The notes under the pieces: model-generated | Told to the model about the DNA's origin: nothing | Database searches by the model: none | Seen by the model: only the letters and a program-made list of their open reading frames with translations | Made by a program: the position numbers and the translations under genes | Assembly: GCA_012800135.1 (NCBI GenBank) | Contig: JAAZJV010000064.1 | Span: forward strand, 1 to 10,388 | Source: Clostridiaceae bacterium | GTDB taxonomy: Bacteria; Bacillota; Clostridia; Saccharofermentanales; DTU023 | DNA: 10,388 nucleotides | Direction: 5' to 3' | Shown: positions 7,062 through 10,388 of the stretch, piece after piece | Layout: every line of letters begins with the position of its first letter | Numbering within the stretch: the first letter of the stretch is position 1

Positions 7062-8954
7062 ATGAAACAATTAAAGAAAACCATGTTATTTCTTTTGGTC
7101 GCAGTCATGTTTTTAGCCATGCCGCTGACCACATTCGCTGCCGATGAGGTCACTTTAGCTGATATCGGTTTAGCCAAAAGCGATATTGTGGTGTTCTATA
7201 CCAACGATGTCCATGGAGGTGTCAGCGATCGCAACATGATCCACGGCACTAGCGAAAACTGTCTGGGCTATGCCGGTGTTGCCGGAATTTTGGGTGAAGC
7301 AGAAGGCCTGGCTGGCGCGGTATTACTCGTCGATGCAGGTGACTCCATACAGGGTTCTGCCATTGACACCGATACAAAAGGTTTGAATTCCATCAAATTG
7401 ATGGAGACGCTGGGCTACGATATCTGCGTTCCCGGAAACCATGAATTTGACTTCGGACTGGACTCCTTTATCGACATGATCAATGCCAGCAGCTTAAACT
7501 ACATTTGCTGCAACTTCACCGATCTTGACGGGAACCTTGTTTTGCCAAAGGCGTACGACGTTCAGACCTTCACCATTGAAGGTAAAGAAATTAAGATCGG
7601 CTTTGTCGGTGTAGACACACCTGAAAGCATTTCAAAGGGCTCGCCTAAGTTCTTCCAAGATGACGACGGTAATTTTATCTATACTTTTAAAGAAGAACCT
7701 GCCGATCTCTATAAGAGTGTTCAAGACAACATCGATGCATGCAAATCTGACGGCGCTGATTACGTCGTTATTTTAAGCCACCTTGGTGACACAGGCGTCG
7801 AAACGGGATGGTCTTCAAGAGATGTCATCGCCAACACTGAAGGCGCCGGCGTTGTTCTTGACGGTCACGCGCACAGCATTATCCCCAGTGAACAAGTTAA
7901 AAACAAAGCAGGTGAAGATGTATTATTGACCTCTTCAGGTTCAAAGCTCGACAACTTAGGTGTCCTCAAGCTTTCCGTCGCTGACGACGGCGCCATCAGT
8001 GCAAGCTCCAATTTAATCAACAAGATCACGGACGAGCAGAAAGCCTCTGACGCGTATAAGAATATGGACAAAGAAGTCAAAGAAGTCGAAGCGAAATATG
8101 CCTATCTTGAAACTGTTTATGGCAGCACTCCGTTCGATCTGTGCATTTATAACAGTGAGACCGGCGATCGCATGGTTCGCAAACAGGACACCAATATGGG
8201 CGACTTCCTGACGGATGGCTACCTCTGGTATGCCAATAACGACCCCAACCTCGAAGGATTCCAGAAAGCGGACGTGGCTTTCCTCAACGGAGGATCCATC
8301 CGCGCGAATATTGGAGAGGGTGAAATCCGGTACGGTCATATACTAGCCGTGATGCCTTGGGCAACCCGTGTGACACAAATCAAGACAACTGGTCAACACA
8401 TTCTGGAAGCACTTGAAATGGGCGCACGTATGCTGCCTGACAGCGAGTGTGGAGGCTTCATTGTCGCAAGCGGCCTCACGTACAAAATCGATCCCACAAA
8501 ACCTTCCAAAGTCGTGACCGACGACAAGGGCATGTTTGAAAAAGTAGACGGCACTTATGCCGGCGGCGATTTCCGTGTCTACGACGTAAAAGTCGGCGAC
8601 AAGGACATCGATCCCGATGCGACATACATTCTCGTCATCAACGCCTACTATTCTGAAAGCATGGGTGACGGCATGACGATGTTCAAGGACGACGAGCGGA
8701 TCATCTCAAGCGACAACGACGTCATCGACGTCGATGTAATCTGCGCATATCTCAAGGACGGTCTCGGCGGCAAGGTTCCCGACAAATACGCTGATGAAAA
8801 CGGAGACGGACGCATCGTCATCGAGCCTCAAGAAGGCTTCCCTGCTACAGGAGAAGCGTCGTCCGACATCTGGGTAGGCGTCACACTGCTCCTGATCGGC
8901 GTTGCGTTCTCTGCGGCCTATGTCAACGAACGCAAGAAAGAAGTCCAAGGCTAA
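7062..8954 (+). CDS. Secreted 5'-nucleotidase / 2',3'-cyclic phosphodiesterase family protein, probably surface-attached
   Basis: A two-domain metallophosphoesterase of the UshA/5'-nucleotidase family, expected to hydrolyse extracellular nucleotides or similar phosphoesters. The 630-residue protein begins with a signal peptide (KKLKK-like basic start, hydrophobic core 8-20, cleavage near A26-A27). Metal-site motifs of the N-terminal domain follow in order: TNDVHG (47-52; D49, H51), DAGDSIQG (91-98), GNHEFD (125-130), SHLG (239-242; H240) and GHAHS (268-272). The C-terminal substrate-binding domain contains MGDFLTD (379-385) and LNGGSIRANI (408-417). The tail has FPATG (593-597), a hydrophobic span (603-620) and a basic end (RKKE), the layout of a sortase signal with Phe instead of Leu. 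It stands alone, divergent from the ABC operon. True substrate is unknown: 5'-nucleotidase, cyclic phosphodiesterase and related activities all occur in this family. Confidence 0.92.
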   Translation: MKQLKKTMLFLLVAVMFLAMPLTTFAADEVTLADIGLAKSDIVVFYTNDVHGGVSDRNMIHGTSENCLGYAGVAGILGEAEGLAGAVLLVDAGDSIQGSAIDTDTKGLNSIKLMETLGYDICVPGNHEFDFGLDSFIDMINASSLNYICCNFTDLDGNLVLPKAYDVQTFTIEGKEIKIGFVGVDTPESISKGSPKFFQDDDGNFIYTFKEEPADLYKSVQDNIDACKSDGADYVVILSHLGDTGVETGWSSRDVIANTEGAGVVLDGHAHSIIPSEQVKNKAGEDVLLTSSGSKLDNLGVLKLSVADDGAISASSNLINKITDEQKASDAYKNMDKEVKEVEAKYAYLETVYGSTPFDLCIYNSETGDRMVRKQDTNMGDFLTDGYLWYANNDPNLEGFQKADVAFLNGGSIRANIGEGEIRYGHILAVMPWATRVTQIKTTGQHILEALEMGARMLPDSECGGFIVASGLTYKIDPTKPSKVVTDDKGMFEKVDGTYAGGDFRVYDVKVGDKDIDPDATYILVINAYYSESMGDGMTMFKDDERIISSDNDVIDVDVICAYLKDGLGGKVPDKYADENGDGRIVIEPQEGFPATGEASSDIWVGVTLLLIGVAFSAAYVNERKKEVQG

Positions 8955-9076
8955 GGCTAAAGCTAAGTCATTTCTAAAAATACAGTAGCGTTCTTCCGTC
9001 GCTGATCTTGCATAACAGCAAACACATGATCTGCGCTCAGGAGGACACGTACAGTTATTGAAATCAACTCAAAAAC

Positions 9077-9115
9077 AAAAAGGGGGGTCTTTTCGAAGAT
9101 CACCCTTTTTCTTTG
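9077..9115 (+). terminator. Rho-independent terminator, probably bidirectional
   Basis: Left arm 9077-9091 (A5 G6 TCTT) and right arm 9096-9110 (AAGATCACCCTTTTT) pair over 15 positions with one G-A mismatch and one G-T wobble, around a TTCG loop. T-rich sequence follows on the plus strand. A-rich sequence precedes it, giving a T-run on the minus strand as well. It should end the nucleotidase transcript and could also stop leftward transcription from the oxidoreductase gene. Confidence 0.85.
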
Positions 9116-9124
9116 CTTTGTTTA

Positions 9125-9163
9125 CAATACTTCATGCAGGATTAAAATTAAATTAAAGTATTG
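9125..9163. repeat. Inverted repeat CAATACTT / AAGTATTG
   Basis: Perfect 8-base arms (9125-9132 and 9156-9163) around 23 AT-rich bases, directly after the terminator. There is no T-run on either side. Function unknown; possibly chance in AT-rich DNA. Confidence 0.4.
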
Positions 9164-9166
9164 AAG

Positions 9167-9180
9167 TTAAAATATTTTAA
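9167..9180. repeat. 14-base perfect AT-only palindrome
   Basis: TTAAAATATTTTAA reads identically on both strands. It consists only of A and T, so its information content is low. No neighbouring gene start suggests an operator role. Confidence 0.45.
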
Positions 9181-9244
9181 ATGCTTCGGTCGTGGCTCTG
9201 AGTCATCAAGGCTTCCGTTGCTTTAACCGCAAATTATCTATTTA

Positions 9245-9267
9245 AAATCACTTATGAACTGTGATTT
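9245..9267. repeat. Inverted repeat AAATCAC / GTGATTT
   Basis: Perfect 7-base arms around a 9-base loop. On the minus strand the stem ends in GTGATTTTAAAT, a poor T-run, so it could be a weak terminator for the oxidoreductase gene, which ends 114 bases upstream on that strand. Confidence 0.35.
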
Positions 9268-9380
9268 ATTTATAAACATGCTCTTCATCTCCGATTTATT
9301 ATTCGATTTTATACCAAAGCATTTCAAGCGAAGATGATTTTTTGCCTTGTAATTCAAGTAAAGATCGATATTTCAATTTG

Positions 9381-10388
9381 TCAAACAACGGAACTTTCAA
9401 AGGCCAACTCACCGCGTTGAAAACGCCCGACATCAAGATTTGACACGTCAATCGTCAAGGGCTCGCCAAGGATCATATCAGCGATCAGCTGGCCAGTTGC
9501 GGGAGCCAGCATAAACCCATGTCCGGAAAATCCGCATGCGAGATACATGCCTTCTACTTCAGGAACAGGACCGTAGATCGGCTGTGCGTCTTCTGTCATA
9601 CAATAATGTCCTGACCACTGTCTAATGATATTGATCTGTGAAAGAGCCGGGAGAAGTTTTGAGCACGTTTTTGTCATCTCTTCGACAAAGCGCCATCCCG
9701 AGGTAACGCGAAAGTCACGAGGCTCCGTGTTATCGCTCCGTCCCATAATGATCGACCCGTGCGGTACTTGTTGAATGTAAATATTGTAATCAAACCCCAT
9801 AACCATAGGATCTAGCACAGGCTCCAGCGGTTCCGTCACAAGTATCTGATGCCGCTGAACATAAATCGGTATGTCAATACTCGCCATGGCGCCGATCTCT
9901 TTCGACCAGCCGCCGGCTGCAACGACAACGATGTTCGCGCTAATGCGCCCGAGCGATGTCTCCACCGCATTAATGCGCCCTTGTCCAACATCTATCCCAG
10001 TTACTTCGGTATGTTTAAATATCTTGACACCGAGTCTTTCCGCCGACTTAGCAAACGCTTCCGTCGTGTGGAATGGATTGAGGTGACCGTCTTCAGAGCA
10101 GAATGTTGCCGCTACAAACTGTGACGTATCGATAATCGGGACGATTTCTTTCGCCTCTTTAGGCGAAAGATAGACAGTAGGTATACCAAGACGATTCTGC
10201 AATGCAACGTTCTTTTTAAAGCTCGTCGCTTCCTTCTCATTGGCCGCTACAATCAAATAACCGCTTTGATCAAACTCAATGTCTCGTTCATACTCAAGCG
10301 TTTCATTTGCTTTTTCAAAAAAGCGTACCGAATACTGTGCCAGATGACAGTTCATTTCGGCGCCCCACTGCATGCGAATACCCGCGCC
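9381..10388 (-). CDS. FAD-dependent oxidoreductase, sarcosine oxidase beta / DAO family (partial, N-terminus outside the window)
   Basis: C-terminal 335 residues of a flavin enzyme that oxidises an amine or amino acid such as sarcosine, proline derivatives or D-amino acids. The frame stays open to the edge at 10388: the five codons before the ATG at 10373 read GAGIR and join to MQWGAEMN, matching the family's conserved segment after the FAD-binding fold. That ATG is therefore internal, and the Rossmann GxGxxG region lies outside. Visible features, numbered from that Met, are a VVVAAGGWS segment (149-157) of the FAD domain, the RQWSGHYCMTEDAQPIYGPVP region (251-271), and the C-terminal FAD-contacting stretch CGFSGHGFMLAPATG (280-294), ending in a typical IDVSNLDVGRF tail. 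The TGA stop is at 9383-9381. Relatives often sit in operons with a 2Fe-2S protein and a second flavoprotein, but that side is not in the window. Substrate cannot be assigned. Confidence 0.88.
   Translation of the reverse strand, partial: GAGIRMQWGAEMNCHLAQYSVRFFEKANETLEYERDIEFDQSGYLIVAANEKEATSFKKNVALQNRLGIPTVYLSPKEAKEIVPIIDTSQFVAATFCSEDGHLNPFHTTEAFAKSAERLGVKIFKHTEVTGIDVGQGRINAVETSLGRISANIVVVAAGGWSKEIGAMASIDIPIYVQRHQILVTEPLEPVLDPMVMGFDYNIYIQQVPHGSIIMGRSDNTEPRDFRVTSGWRFVEEMTKTCSKLLPALSQINIIRQWSGHYCMTEDAQPIYGPVPEVEGMYLACGFSGHGFMLAPATGQLIADMILGEPLTIDVSNLDVGRFQRGELAFESSVV

Larger units (their letters stand above)
8955..9380. other. AT-rich convergent intergenic region
   Basis: A 426-base gap between the nucleotidase gene and the convergent oxidoreductase gene. 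It holds a strong stem-loop terminator (9077-9110), an 8-base inverted repeat (9125-9163), a 14-base perfect palindrome (9167-9180) and a 7-base inverted repeat (9245-9267). An AGGAGG at 9039-9044 precedes a TTG-started frame of about 30 codons that runs through the terminator, so I do not call it a gene. No RNA gene was recognised. Confidence 0.5.

Noticed and set aside
9039..9147. AGGAGG followed by a TTG-started frame of about 30 codons
   Set aside because: The spacing is 13 bases, the frame runs through the terminator stem, and the translation is low-complexity with no family resemblance.

Overview
The window looks like ordinary chromosome from a Gram-positive, low-to-mid GC Bacillota, most likely of the Clostridia type. 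This rests on the AGGAGG-type ribosome binding sites, the ABC exporter pair of a kind I associate with that group, the cell-wall-sorting-like tail on the secreted nucleotidase, and the family-4 uracil-DNA glycosylase with an iron-sulfur cluster. I cannot name a genus.

Layout. Positions 45-2742 (minus strand) hold a two-gene DNA repair unit: a family-4 uracil-DNA glycosylase followed 31 bases later by uvrB. A 402-base AT-rich gap with no convincing gene follows. Positions 3145-6772 (minus strand) hold two overlapping genes for the halves of a heterodimeric ABC exporter. One half has degenerate catalytic residues and the other supplies the complementary degenerate signature motif. A divergent promoter region at about 6773-7061 separates this operon from a plus-strand gene at 7062-8954, a secreted and probably surface-attached 5'-nucleotidase-family metallophosphoesterase. 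A strong stem-loop terminator follows, inside a 426-base AT-rich gap with several palindromes. The window ends with the C-terminal part of a minus-strand FAD-dependent oxidoreductase related to the sarcosine oxidase beta subunit, running off the edge at 10388.

How the genes work together. The glycosylase (base excision of uracil) and UvrB (nucleotide excision) form a plausible repair operon. The two ABC subunits should assemble into one exporter. The nucleotidase and the oxidoreductase are convergent neighbours with no obvious shared pathway.

I found no CRISPR array, tRNA, rRNA, recognisable insertion sequence, phage gene or defence system, and nothing that amounts to a new biological system. 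The points most worth a second look are a cysteine-rich linker in one ABC subunit, the noncanonical FPATG tail of the nucleotidase, and a 15-base repeat shared between the glycosylase gene and the adjacent gap.
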